Origin: Lyophyllum atratum
Taxonomy: Eukaryota; Basidiomycota; Agaricomycetes; Agaricales; Lyophyllaceae
DNA length: 64,000 nt
Direction of reading: 5' to 3'
Assembly: GCA_014905825.1 (NCBI GenBank)
Contig: JACGCN010000024.1
Location: 186,001-250,000, forward strand
Part shown: positions 35,401 to 47,665 of the stretch, piece by piece
How positions within the stretch are numbered: position 1 is the first letter of the stretch
Layout of the letters: the number at the start of each line of letters is the position of its first letter
Made by a program: the position numbers and the translations under genes
Notes under the pieces: model-generated
The model's database searches: none
What the model was told of the DNA's origin: nothing
The model's input: only the letters and a program-made list of their open reading frames with translations

Positions 35401-38400
35401 GGAATCTGGTTGACGCCTGAGGGCACAACCTACACCGACGGTACGCCTGCTCTTCATGTCGGGACCGCATAAACTCATAACTTTTTCCAGTCCTCGCCGA
35501 CAAGGGCGAAACCAAGATAAGTACCAAGGGCAAAGATCACGAAATCGCCAAATGGGAAGAAGAAATCAGGAAGACTCTCGCCGCTAAGAAGGCTGCAGCC
35601 ACCAAGACGCTTACGAAGCAGCAGCAGGCGCTCGTCACAGCGCGACTTCAGGAGGAGGCTAAGATCCGGCAGCACGTCGCTGGTATCCAGGCGAACCTCC
35701 GGCGTGGGCTGCGGTTCGTAAAGAGCCTGGTGGCGTCTGGTGTTCAGCAGTTCCGCGCTCAGATTTCGTTGGTGGCCTCGCTGTTGTTGGAAGGGGCGCT
35801 CGGTCGGGGAACGATTCTAGTCGGGAAAGAGGCTTTCGATACGTATTTGGTGCGTTGACCTGGGTGTCTTGTGGCATGGCCTTGAACTGATCTCGGGATA
35901 CAGGAACTGGCGAAGTGCAGCTCTGAACGCCTTGACACCTTCCGCAGTTGGGTTGGAGTTGCGGCACTTCGGAGTCTCAAGATAGAGGCAGTTCCAGAGG
36001 AGCTTCAGAGCGAGCCTTTGAATCGTAAGTCAACCAAGTCTGGGAATGTGTACGAAACTGACAGTTTTGGGGATCATTGCTACAGTTCTTTTACTACGTG
36101 TCCTATATCGCCTGCGGAGTCTTTCGGAACAAGCCCCCTTCGACGCTGCCACGTTCTCGTACGCATACCCTCTGTTGGGGCAGGTTCTACTCCAGGGTGG
36201 TATCGCTGTAGAGGAGGAGGAGGAAGCGCTGGAGCAGGTTGCTCTTTCCCTTGCGATCATCAAGTTCCACTGTGGCGAATGTATGCACTTTTCTACTATC
36301 ACGTCCGTCTCACTGATGGTTTTCGACAGTCTCGGACCCCGCGTTCCCTCGCATTCAGACGATAGAAAAACTTCTTCACGTCATTCGACAACAGCCCAAG
36401 CTTAGCAAAGACGCTTCCTCTGCGCTTGTAGATCTTGGGGAAGCCATACATTCGTCTGTATCGGATGAGGAACTGTCTGTCCTAATGCGGGGAACACTGA
36501 TGCAGGAGGTATACGTGCGGAATTCTTGCCTTCAAACTCTCCAAGTGAGTTCTACGTTGAACAGTTTGGGAGTTTTGCTAACATAGTGGTCCTAGCCTTT
36601 CGACTTGACCGATTTTGATTGGTCACCGGAGCTTCTGATAGCTTGCCATGACGAAGATGAACAGAATGCTAGGTTGGCCCGCCATTTATGGGAGGATAAT
36701 GGCCTTGACGTGCCGGAACAATTCCTTGACACATTGCTACACTATCTGGGTACGAGGTATTCGTTTACCAGATTCATGATATCTAATCATAATATAGGAC
36801 ATGACAATGCATATGTGCGCTCTAGCGTGGCAGCCGCTATTGCTGAGGGTGTCGAGCATTGGCCTCAAACAATCCAAAAGACAGTCATCGACTTGCAGGA
36901 CTTTTATCGAGAAAAGGTATGTAGATCCTTCGTGTACGAATCGCACACGGATTAACCCATTTTTCAGGCCAAAATCCTAGCGCCGGAATTCGATCAATAC
37001 GTATGTTTCGACGAATGTCAACCCGACGACTTTCATACTGATCTTACGACCTTAGGGAATGGTTATCTCCCAGAGCCTCGATAGGACAGATCCCTGGCCA
37101 GCCAGGCTCGCCATTGCACGGACCTTCGAATTGCTCTCGCCCTCGTTTACACCAAACGAGATCGACCTCTTCTTCAAGTTCCTGATTCAAGACCAAGCTT
37201 TGGGTGACCGCATACCCGATGTTCGTCGCGGCATGCTCAATGCGGGGACATCCGTCATCGACCTTCATGGCGCCGAGCGTCTGGCGGTTCTCATATCGAT
37301 TTTCGAGAACCACCTGGCTCAGCCCACTCCGGCTACGGAAACCGACGACCATATCAAAGAAGCCGTCATCATCCTCTTCGGTCGCGTGGCCCGGCATCTG
37401 GACCCGAAAGATCCTCGGATACCCACCATTGTTGACCGCCTCGTCGAAGCTTTGAAGACCCCCGCAGAACAAGTTCAGATCGCGGTGTCCGATTGTCTGT
37501 CACCGTTGGTCAAGCTGATGCGACCACGGCTTGCGCAGCTGGTTGATAGCCTCCTCGACGATCTATTGAACTCTCCTAAATACGCGACTCGCCGTGGTGC
37601 GGCGTATGGCCTGGCAGGTGTGCTCAAAGGCACCGGGATTGCTGGAATCAAGGAGTTCGACGTCATCACTCGGTTGCGAGCAGCTACAGAGGACAAGAAA
37701 CGCTACGAACCACGCCAAGGTGTCATGTTTGCTTTCGAGACGCTATCCAATACCCTCGGACGACTTTTCGAGCCGTATATCACCTACGCTCTGCCCCTCC
37801 TCTTGACTCTCTTCGGCGACGCGACAGCCGACGTCCGAGAGGCCACCCAGGACGCTGCACGAGTGATCATGGGCAACATGTCTGGCTATGGGGTCAAGCT
37901 CATTCTTCCTTCGCTGCTTGAGGGATTAGACGAGAAGCAATGGCGGACTAAAAAGGGTTCTATCGAACTTCTAGGCATGATGGCCTACTGTTCTCCCCGG
38001 CAACTTTCCCTGTCCCTACCCATCGTCATTCCCCGTCTCACCGGCGTCCTCACCGATTCGCATGCTCAAGTACGGGTCGCTGCAAACAAGAGTTTGAAGC
38101 AGTTCGGCGAGGTGATCAGCAACCCCGAAATCCAGTCGCTGGTGCCTGTTTTGCTCAAGGCATTGGTTGACCCTGCCAAAACGCCGAATGCCCTTGCCTC
38201 CCTTCTGAAGACGTCATTTATGCATTATATTGACCACTCATCTTTGGCGCTGGTAGGTGTCCCTCTTCTATTCGTTTCTCCTTTACTTAAGAACAGTACA
38301 GATCGTACCTATAATCACACGTGGTTTACGAGAACGTGGTGCCGATACCAAGAAGAAGGCCGCCCAGATCGTTGGCAACCTAGCCTCACTGACCGACTCT

Positions 38401-41400
38401 AAAGACTTCATCCCATACCTGGCTGAACTTCTACCCATGGTGCATCTAGTCCTCATCGACCCTGTACCCGAAGCTCGTGCAACTGCCGCGAAAGCTTTGG
38501 GTACCCTAGTAGAGCGTCTGGGCGAAATTCATTTCCCTGACCTTGTACCAGGTTTGCTGCGCACGCTCAAAACAGACACATCCGGTGTGGATCGCCAAGG
38601 TGCTGCCCAAGGTCTCAGCGAGGTCCTATCCGGCCTTGGTATGGAAAGACTCGAGGGTCTCTTACCAGATATCATCACGAATGCCCAGTCGCCCCGCCCG
38701 ACTGTCCGTGAAGGATTCATGTCGCTGCTTGTCTTCCTGCCCGCCACCTTTGGCACTCGCTTCCAACCTCATCTCCCGAAGATTATTGCGCCGATCCTTA
38801 GTGGTCTATCTGATGTGGAAGAATATGTCAGAGAAGCTGCCATGCGCGCTGGACGGATGGTCGTCAATAACTACTCAAACAAGGCAATTGACCTCCTCCT
38901 ACCCGAGCTTGAGCGGGGCATGTTCGATCCAGGCTGGCGTATCCGGGTACGTGATATTGTAATGTGCATGATGACGGAACTAATGGCAACACCTCGCTAG
39001 CAATCATCGGTTACTTTGGTCGGCGAACTCCTTTTCAAGGTCTCGGGAATATCTGGTAAAACCTCTGACCTCGATGAAGAGGAGGTTATTGTTGAGGCTA
39101 CAACTGCCGAGACGTCTCGTCGGGCACTCGGTGAAGTCCTCGGTGCGGAGCGACGTGACCGTATCCTTTCAGCATTATACCTCGTTCGTCAAGACGGCGT
39201 AGTCGTCGTTCGCCAAAGCTCTATCCAGATTTGGAAGGCCCTAGTCCACAACACTCCACGAACAGGTAAGCCTTAATCGTTGGTATCGCCAGTCCAGCAA
39301 TCTGAAACCCGCTTAGTTCGCGAAATCCTGCCTGAACTTGTCAACCAAATCCTCCACCTCATCTCTGGAGATGAATTCGAACAGCAAGAGGTATTTATTG
39401 TCCATCCTATCATGATTGGACACGCACTGACCATTCGTAGACCGCTGCACGTACAACGACGGAACTCAGTCGTAAATTCGGGGAAAAGATTCTCAACGAC
39501 ATCATCCCGATTCTAAAAGAGAAGTCAACGTCTTTGGATGCCCGCACAAGGGAAGGTGTCTGTTTAATGCTGAGCGAAATTATGTGAGACTATCTGATTT
39601 CTGCCCTTCACTATAATTACTAAAGTCCTCATAGGGAGAGTACAACCGATGCGCATAGAGAAGGTCATGAAGATGAGATCATATCCATCGTCCGCATCTC
39701 TTTGGTGGACGATGAGCCGAATGTCCGCAGTGCGGCCGCGAAAGCATTCGATATCTTGCAAGAGCATCTCGGTGCGAAGGCCATCGACCAGACGATTCCT
39801 ACGCTACTCGAGGCTCTCCGCCAACCTGGAAAGGGATCGGGCACTGCTCTTGAAGCTTTACGCGAAGTTATGAGTGTAAGAGCTTACCGTTTGCCTTCTC
39901 CGTTACTGAGATCCAATGCTGACTTATCCTTCAAGGTTCGAGCTTCCACCGTTTTCCCAGTTCTCATCCCTACATTGACGGCCCTCCCGATGACCCTGTT
40001 CAATGCCCGCGCTCTGACAGCGCTCGTCACGGTGGCCGGCAATGCTTTAAGCAAACGTTTGACAGTCATCTTAAACTCACTGGTCAAGACATGGGAAGAT
40101 GAACGGGACGAAGAACTACGTGATGCCCTGGACGAAACCATTCGCTCGCTGTTCGTTTCAGTCGGAGACGCTGAGGGCCTTAACACCCTCATGATGGTGC
40201 TCCTGGGATGGTTCGTGATATGCGACAGGTCCTGTAAACACCTATCTGACTTCTTACGTTACGTCCAGGGCGAAGAATGAATCCCCCAAGCGACGTGTCA
40301 GTGGCTGCAAGTTCTTCGCAATCTTCTGCGAAGAATCAGAGTTGGACTCTTCGCTATATCGTATCGATTGGATACGCCAGCTGGTCTCGCTCCTTGAGGA
40401 CTCACAAGTCGAAGTCCATACCGCAGCATGGGAGGCGCTGGATACGTTTGTCAAGTCGATTCCCAAAGACGAACTGGAGCCACTCGTCGTTCCGCTCCGC
40501 AGAAGCATAGAATCCACTGGCGCTCCCGGACAGACTGTGCCCGGTTTCAGCCTACCGAAAGGCGTCGCACCCACCGTTCCTATCATCATCGCCGGTCTCA
40601 CAACTGGTAGCAATGAACAGCGTGAACAGGCTGCTTATGCCATCGGCGATTTGGTGGAGAGAACCGAGGAAAGCGCTATCAAACCGTTTGTGGTGCCGTT
40701 TACAGGACCCCTTATCCGAGTCGCTACGCAAGCTACGACGTACCCCCCAGCTGTCAAGACCTCTATCCTGAGTGCTTTGACGTCCATGTTGGAACGCATC
40801 CCAGCGTTCGTCAAGCCATTCTTCCCTCAGCTCCAGCGCACCTTCGTCAAGAGTGCAAGCGATCCTGCGAGTGTAGCAGTACGCAACAAGGCTGCGCAGG
40901 CTCTTGGGGTCTTGATGAAGCACCAGCCAAGAGTGGATCCCGTCATCACGGAGTTGATCACTGCGGCCAAGGGCAACGACGAGGCGATCGCTAGCAGTCT
41001 TATTCGTGCTCTTGCGAGCGTAATCAGAAGTGGTTCTCAGAACATGGGAGAGAAGGCTATAGAGTCTTGCGTGGAACTGGTATCGGACGCATTCCGAGAG
41101 ATGCACGGAGGTAATCTCTTTGGCTTTTTTTGGACCTATCAGTTACTGACGATCTCTATAGAGCACTACACTCAAGCTATTGGAGAGTTGGTGTCATCGT
41201 TGTCGGGACATCCAGAACTTCTTCGTCCGATCGTGACGTACGTTCGCTGCATTTTTCGCCATACTTCATCGCTAATACGTCTCTATCCAGAACACACCTT
41301 GTGGCTGGGACACCACAAACGATGTTGTCGGCGCATATCATCCTCGCAGTTCTGACTCCAGATGAAGAAACCGACGATGAACAGCCGAACCTTTTCCAAC

Positions 41401-41540
41401 AACTTTCGTTACTGAGGGGCATCGCTCAGAAAGTCTTGGAAAGCGTTGGTAACGAAAAACCTTCAATTGCGCGTCCGTCCCGAGAGGCTCGAGATCTACT
41501 GAAAGAGTTGGATGATGAGAGCCTCGATGGCTTGTTTTAG
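32401..41540 (+). CDS. GCN1: GCN1, translational activator of GCN2
   Basis: GCN1 is a very large HEAT-repeat protein that binds translating ribosomes and GCN20 and activates the eIF2-alpha kinase GCN2 during amino-acid starvation and ribosome collision. The start chosen is the ATG at 32401 ([20 protein letters not shown]). The central eEF3-like region (38.9 kb and upstream) is strongly recognisable: [20 protein letters not shown], then [60 protein letters not shown] and [20 protein letters not shown]. The RWD-binding region of GCN1 follows ([20 protein letters not shown]) and the protein ends DDESLDGLF (stop 41538-41540). Predicted size is about 2,500 residues with some 30 short introns, comparable to 2,672 in yeast. 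I see no frameshift or internal stop in exonic frames. Confidence 0.94.
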
Positions 41541-42522
41541 ATTGACGTTGGGTTATTGCTGTCGTTGTTGTCCATCTTGCATAATATTGTACATACCATC
41601 TTATTCATGGATTTCTCCGCTTCCGAGTCGTCATAGGTGTTCTTCAAGGCTACTATATCGACGGTGCACGAAGCTAATGCAACCTAGCGGAAAATGGGAC
41701 GACTTTCAGGCAAGACATTCACCTCAGCATATGGGTCGACAAATGTTACAACGAAGGTGGGCTGGCGAGGCTGGTATTGAACTAGAGACATTCATGCGCC
41801 GACGAAATAGCAGTGACTGTGACTGCAGGGGAGCCAGAGCTCCCGACGGCTCGTTGATGAGAAGGATGACTTGGTAGTAAAGCGCAGGGTAATCCTTAGA
41901 TCCAAGGCGCGTGCTGAAAAACCGTATAACATGACAACTTCCCAATCCATTGCGTGACGTTTTAGGCAGCAAAGCGCCAATGGTAATCTACTTGGCCTCA
42001 TGAATGATCTTCCCTAACACTGGGCGAAGAAACGGGCCACACCAATCTTGAAATACCGTGTACAAACCGTGTAGTATTCTGAACCGCATTGACCAGAAAC
42101 ATACGGTCCAAGCAAAACCTCATGCCACACCAAACTCCTCCAATACACTCGTCCAAATCAGGAAATTCGTTCAGGCGGCCCCTCGAGCATGGGCCCCAGC
42201 ACCCATTGTCCAAAGCGGTGGTGCCGTGGTGGCAGGGGTGGCCGCTTTGACAAAGGTCGGAACTCGGCGACGCGACCACGTGAGGCATGATATCGCGCTT
42301 TGACAGCCACTTTAAATTGGGCTCTAGTTCGTTATAGCTTTAAGCACCCCCGCAACCTTTCCAACGAGCTATATAAGCGTCTGCGCGTCCGGATATTTCT
42401 TGGCATCTACTCACTGGACCTTCGGCGTTTCTTCCATCGTCTACCGCAACTACCCCGTGCCCCATACCCCTCTAAATTCGATATACCCACAATTTGTCTC
42501 GCGATTCAAGCTACCATAAAGT
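41541..42522. other. Intergenic region upstream of the Ser-rich gene
   Basis: No gene is seen. A possible stem-loop is formed by TTGTCCAAAGCGG (about 42206-42218) and CCGCTTTGACAA (about 42242-42253). A CACGTG E-box-like hexamer lies near 42278. A TATA box, CTATATAAGC, at about 42368-42377 is some 150 bp before the next ATG. Confidence 0.5.
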
Positions 42523-44021
42523 ATGATCAGCGAAAGAACACCCGTTACAGTGGAAGACCTACTAGGCGCTACCGCGTCTGCGACTACTGATCTAACCCGA
42601 GGAGAAGAGATGGTCAGTACACTTCCTCGATCAAGCATCATAGATCGCAACTGACTTCATCCTTTAATCCTCAGATACCCTCGATCAGCATCAACCCATA
42701 CACCATCGTCCCCTGGCAGCCATTCTCATCCAGCCTCCCGACAGGGGAACGTCTGCGGACGAACGAACACCTGACGGAGGATCTGGCAGAGCTCAGGGAG
42801 GAGACGACCGTCGTGGAGCATTTCGATCCGATGTGGTCCAGGTTCACGCCTGACTTCACCGCAGGGTACAACACCAACACCAGGGCTTCATGGACCCCGG
42901 TATCATCCCGCCCCTTCACGTTCGACCCTTTTGGAGACGATAGCGACTCCTCGAGCAGTGCACAGTCGTTCTACCATCCGAATGACGCGAGAGACGATGG
43001 TCAGACCAGCGCCGGGTCTACTTACATCCCTGCATTGCCGCCGGTCCCGATGTATCACCAGGTCCCCTTCAAATTCGACCCCTTCTGGGACGAGAGCGTG
43101 TCAGCTTCACCAGAGTCATACGAACCTGCGGATGCAACGTACCAGCACTGCTTCGCCACCGGGACGAATGAACTCGCTCTGACGTCCATGGTTTCCAGTA
43201 GCCCAACGGGGTCGCGCGACGCAGACAGCACAACGACGAGCTCCCCCGACTCCTTCTATGACTCCGACGACAGTAGGGTCAAGTGCACGGTCACGCCCCA
43301 AGGGAAGATCTGGGCGCCCGTTCCTATAGTCCCAATGGCAGCGGCGCTCGCAGCCTTCGAGGTCCACGCCTTCGCTGTGACGCTACCTTCGCCCATGTCT
43401 GTCCTTGTTGATTCGCGATCCACGGGCGACCGTGATGGTTGGGCCGAGAAGAAATCCTCGGTCTCTACGTTCTCCGAACAGAAGATCCCCGACACCACGG
43501 GGTCGAACATGAGACGCGACCGAGACATATTCGTTGTCTTTCGTGAGGACGAGGATGATGTTCCTGCTGCAGGGCTAGGTCCACGCGAAGCCAATGGGAA
43601 CCCTGCACCATACGAAATGAACACCACGAGGTCAGAGATGCAAGGGAGGGAGGAGCGCGAGGACATGTCTTCTGCAGAGCAGATTCCGCGCGAAGTGAAT
43701 TGGAACCCGGCATTACAGCAGACGGGGCCTACGGCAGGGTCGGGTGATATCGTGACAGAGATGAAGAACTTGCTGAGGATGGAGCCGGGCAAGGCGAAGA
43801 ATGCAATGGCAACCCGTCTTTTCGGTGGAGAATCTAGTCGCAGAGCTGCTCCGAACGCGCCAAGGGTACCCACCATCCCATTGCCTGCGCCAACATCACC
43901 TGCCCTCGAAGATAACTACGAAGACCTGTATGGTGCGCTGGAGCCTGCTGCACCCCAACCCTCTACACATCTCGACGCCCATCAGCTCTCTCTTCTCCGA
44001 GTTCTGTGTAGAGGATATTGA
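42523..44021 (+). CDS. Ser/Asp-rich hypothetical protein, 478 aa
   Basis: The model has two exons, 42523-42612 and 42675-44021. It starts MISERTPVTVEDLLGATASA and continues in frame through IPSISINPYTIVPWQPF. I do not recognise a family. About residues 60-220 are low complexity and carry two related segments, PFTFDPFGDDSDSSSS and PFKFDPFWDESVSASP. Further on, PREANGNPA and PREVNWNPA repeat. The C-terminal third contains MKNLLRMEPGKAKNAMATRL and then a Pro-rich tail. The protein is probably largely disordered, with no signal peptide or membrane segment. An upstream TATA box and the codon use support an expressed gene. Confidence 0.65.
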
Positions 44022-44853
44022 TTCAATGGTGGGTGGTCGTCACGGTGTCGCGATAGGGATCTACGAGAACTTGAGTAGGGACCAGTTGTGACCGTGGTTA
44101 TGATCATAGTGTACTTGTATTGCCTCCCATAGACTCTCGTTAGGAATGAAATGATCCATTGCGGATGATATGGGCGTTGAACGTTGAGGAAGAATAGCAA
44201 ACCGTTCTTGCGTGGTCAGTGCCAACAAATTGTATGGAAGTGGCTGTGCATGCCATCATTCTAACTTCCGAAACGTTTCCACAACCATCATGTTCACCTA
44301 CAACGCGACCGGGATATGCTTTGACATGCCATCCTATGGATGTTGCTGCTCTATGTGGACGTATCAGCTGCCAGCACCTCGATACTCTGAACTTTTCTGA
44401 ATCTTCGAGGGCGCCCTCCAGGCTTTTCAAGTTGCGAACACCTGTCGCCTTGGCCTACATCAGAAATCTGTATATAAGGATCTGATTCTATGTTAAGAGA
44501 CGTCTATGTCGAAAAAGTCACCCACTCCATTCCTATCTCTGGACTTCAGGGCTCTTCTCCCGCCGTCGTCTCTTTTCGCATCTCCATCGACAAACTCTCT
44601 TCGTGACTCAGATAACTTCAAACACGTTCCGAATGTCCAAGCTTGAAAACTGCAGCTGTGGAGGGATCAATCGAGACGGTGGCTTCTATGCTTTTACTGC
44701 TGTACAAGTGATGAATATCAACGTCCGCAGCAAGTCCGCAGCACCTGTCAATGAGCGCTGAGCAGTTACACTGCATCACACCATCGCTCCTCATAAACCA
44801 CTCACAATGACACGCTCTATACCTTCTCGGCCTGCTACTGTTTCCCTTCTTCG
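44022..44853. other. Intergenic region and 5' flank of the DUF6593 gene
   Basis: No protein gene is called. A TATA box (TGTATATAAGG, about 44468-44478) lies some 380 bp before the DUF6593 ATG, so the transcript may have a long leader. That leader would contain a short upstream ORF starting MSKLENCSCGG near 44632. Confidence 0.45.
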
Positions 44854-45518
44854 ATGCACCTATACCTATCGACCGTGTCGGTCATAAATTCAACCTACTC
44901 CAACGAGAATGGCCAAGTCATCTATAAAGTCGACACACCTATGGCTCTCGGCACCCGCACATCCACAATAAGCTACGTCGTGCCAAACGATATCCCACAG
45001 GAAGATGTAGATCCCGACATGCGCGACAAATTCGACCTTTTCGGGCAGGTTGAGCATAAACGGGTCGGTTCTTCCGTCCTGCGCTTTGCGGGACACGAGT
45101 TTGAGACGAAGACTTACTTGAGGAAATCCTCAGAATGGGGGGCCCATGGACTGCAGTAAGCTCATATAATCCCATTGTGCGGTGCTTGATGAGCTCATCG
45201 CCTACATAGTCATCGTATATTCACCGCATCTGACGGTCTGGAATACAAATGGCTGCTCCAGCGTGTTAAATGCAAGGTAAGTCCTGTTGCATATTGGTCT
45301 TCGTACGTTTGCAAGCAAAATGATGATGGTGGTGAACCCAGCTTGTTGTCAACGACGAGAAGCAGACCGTCGTTGCTACATTTCATCGCCAGTCTCATGG
45401 GTTGATTGGAGCGGCGCGACCTGCCTCCCTTGATATTTTGCCAGCAGGGGAACATATCAGCCAGGAAATTTTCATGACTTTCATATATATGGAAAAGATG
45501 CGTAAGGACAGAGAGTGA
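44854..45518 (+). CDS. DUF6593 family protein, 181 aa
   Basis: The model has three exons: 44854-45155, 45210-45276 and 45342-45518. The start MHLYLSTVSVINSTYSNENG and the following QVIYKVDTP, TSTISYVVPNDIP and SSVLRFAGHEFETKTYLRK are the signature of the DUF6593 family, common and multi-copy in mushroom-forming fungi. The C-terminal part HRIFTASDGLEYKWLL, then ATFHRQSHGLIGAARPASLD and FMTFIYMEKMRKDRE, completes the domain. Length is normal for the family. The fold is predicted to be beta-rich (tubby-like by analogy) and the molecular function is unknown. There is no signal peptide. Confidence 0.82.
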
Positions 45519-45903
45519 GCTGTGAGCTGCTCTGTGCTAATCCATGATTCTTAACACCTCCTGCACGAGCGTATTGTTCAAAGTTCCACAAGTATTCCGT
45601 TGAGATGTCTTGCGGGCGCAATCACTGTCTTCCACGGTTCATATTGATGGAAAGGCGATGGAGGCGACTTTTTACAGGCAGACACAACCAAGCGACCTCG
45701 TGAAAACCATGTCAGGAAAGGCACGAGCTTTTTGCGACAGCAGAGCAATAGCAGTCTATTCCTGGCCCTAATAGCATGAGAGCTGGTGACGATGAGGATG
45801 AAGATGCGCAGCATCGTGATATGAAGAGAATCGTCTACCTGTAAAGCCTTCAAAGCTTCACCTTCAACCCCGTGGCAGTCGATGCTATCAATACTACGTA
45901 CGC
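45519..45903. other. Convergent intergenic region
   Basis: 3' flanks of the DUF6593 gene and of the doubtful minus-strand gene. No feature is seen. Confidence 0.4.
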
Positions 45904-46500
45904 TCAAGTCTCGGTTACATCAGCGAGATTTGGGGTTGGCGCAGAGTCCGCCGCCATGATAGTGGTTGAGGCGCCCATCAAACTCTGGCTCCCCTGGCCT
46001 GATGTAGGGGAATTCGGAGGGGTGCGTGCGTCGCCTTCGACGGGTAGGGTAGTATGTGGGGGCTGACTTTCAGAAGAAAGTTCAAGGTTCTTGGCGCTAG
46101 AGGTGAGTATGGCGCCATATGTGACATTGTTGAGGACAAGGTCAGCGATGGACATCGCCGGGGTATGATGCGGCCGAGAGTGGTGTTGAGTGTCGGTCTC
46201 TTGCATGACGTTCGATGCCCCCGCTTGCTGGTTTGTGGATACGCCAGATCCAGAACTTTCCGCCGCAAGGAGCGCGGAATACGCTTTGCCATTGAGAACT
46301 ATATCTGAAATCGACCCCGCAGCGGCTTTGGGAAGTGCTCTAGTGTTCTCTTGGGGAGAGGACGATAGTTTCATGATGAGAAGGTCGTTTAGCTAGAGAC
46401 GGAATTAGGACGCGTAGAAAGTGGATTGGACCGTGTACTCACCGTCGCAGTGAGCAGCAAGGAGGTAGAAGAGCTGGGGGTTTCAGTCAAGAAGAAGATA
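45904..46500 (-). CDS. Doubtful small gene with an internal repeat
   Basis: The most coherent piece is an exon 46392-45904 reading LNDLLIMKLSSSPQENTR and ending NLADVTET. Upstream of it, after a good intron (GTGAGT...TCTCTAG), comes a possible exon reading AESIFFLTETPSSSTSLLLTAT. The protein contains two related segments, SISDIVLNGKAYSALL and SIADLVLNNVTYGAIL, about 60 residues apart, which argues for real coding. The 5' end is unclear: a separate hydrophobic stretch (LYYLGVLCLLWLGVCGIFIV) lies upstream on the same strand near 46690-46790 and could belong to the same gene if the introns were known. No family is recognised. It could also be the eroded end of a membrane-protein gene. Confidence 0.35.
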
Positions 46501-46942
46501 GATTCTGCATTTATCTATTGTCAGTGGGCGCTGCGCGACATGGCGGTGCAAAGACGACAGATTTGATCGCGTAATCGGAGTTTCTCCGGCGGAGGAGGCT
46601 CACAAACCATTCAGACTAGGTGTTAGGTCGTCGCACCAAAGGCCTACTGAAGTCGATGCCTCAGGGTTTCCTACTCCCAGAAGAGCACAGGAGCTGATCG
46701 TCGAGGAGGGCGGCACCAACTATAAAGATTCCGCAGACTCCGAGCCATAACAAGCACAAGACTCCCAGATAATACAAGGCAGTGAAACTGTTAGAAATCT
46801 TGCGAACCCGAAATGAGCAGAAGTGGCAAAGAAGTGGTGGCAGGAGCGACTCAGAATCAGCCTGTTCCAAGCTTGTCCGGGCTGAGGCACATACTGTAAA
46901 TATCAAAGACAACGTAGCTCCTCGGGACTCGGCCCTGTCCAA

Positions 46943-47665
46943 TTCAGCAACTTCACCCGATGAACGTCTTAGGCTCGAATACTTGACCTAGAAGCTCCTG
47001 AACCATGGAGCTTTTCAAGACGGTCTTGTAGCTGGACGTCGATAGAGGCTGTGGAGGGTCGTTCAAGTTTTAGGGCCGTCGCCGCCATCTGGCGTCAGGC
47101 TGTCCGCATTCGGCTTTATCCGAACGGCCCGCTCTCCCCCTTCGGCGATTCCGACTCTTGGATATTGTCGCCGAGTCCACTGACCGCCTTTCAGAACGAT
47201 ATTTCTCTGAAGAACCTGACCAATTCAATAGTTTATCCGACCCAATTGTCATATGAGACGATTATGCTCCACAGTTCTACCCGGACTTTGCCATAAGACC
47301 AAGTACCAAGTCTACTGACTTTTTTCTCAAATCGAAGTTGATCGTTAATCCAAGTTTTTGAGAGACGATTTGACCTGCTGGATCCGACTTCCATCAGTTG
47401 TTGCACTACATGATCCTATGACCGCTACTAGTTGACAAGAGCATGGGCTCGCCGGTCCAGAAAACAATCATCCCTCAAATGCTCGTAGGAAGGAAGATAA
47501 AGAATTTCGCGTTTTACATACTCAAGTCGCGACAGGAATGAAGCTATCCGACGAAGGATGTATGTACAGTGAGATGGGGGGCGTTATCATGAGCGGTTTA
47601 TCAACGAGTACCAGAAGAGATGTTACCAGAAGCCCTAGTAAACCCCAAACTCTGTGACGTCAAAT
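46943..47665. other. Intergenic region downstream of GH7 copy 1
   Basis: No gene is seen in this 0.7-kb stretch. It contains the 3' flank of the first cellobiohydrolase and an AT-richer part around 47300-47560. Confidence 0.4.
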
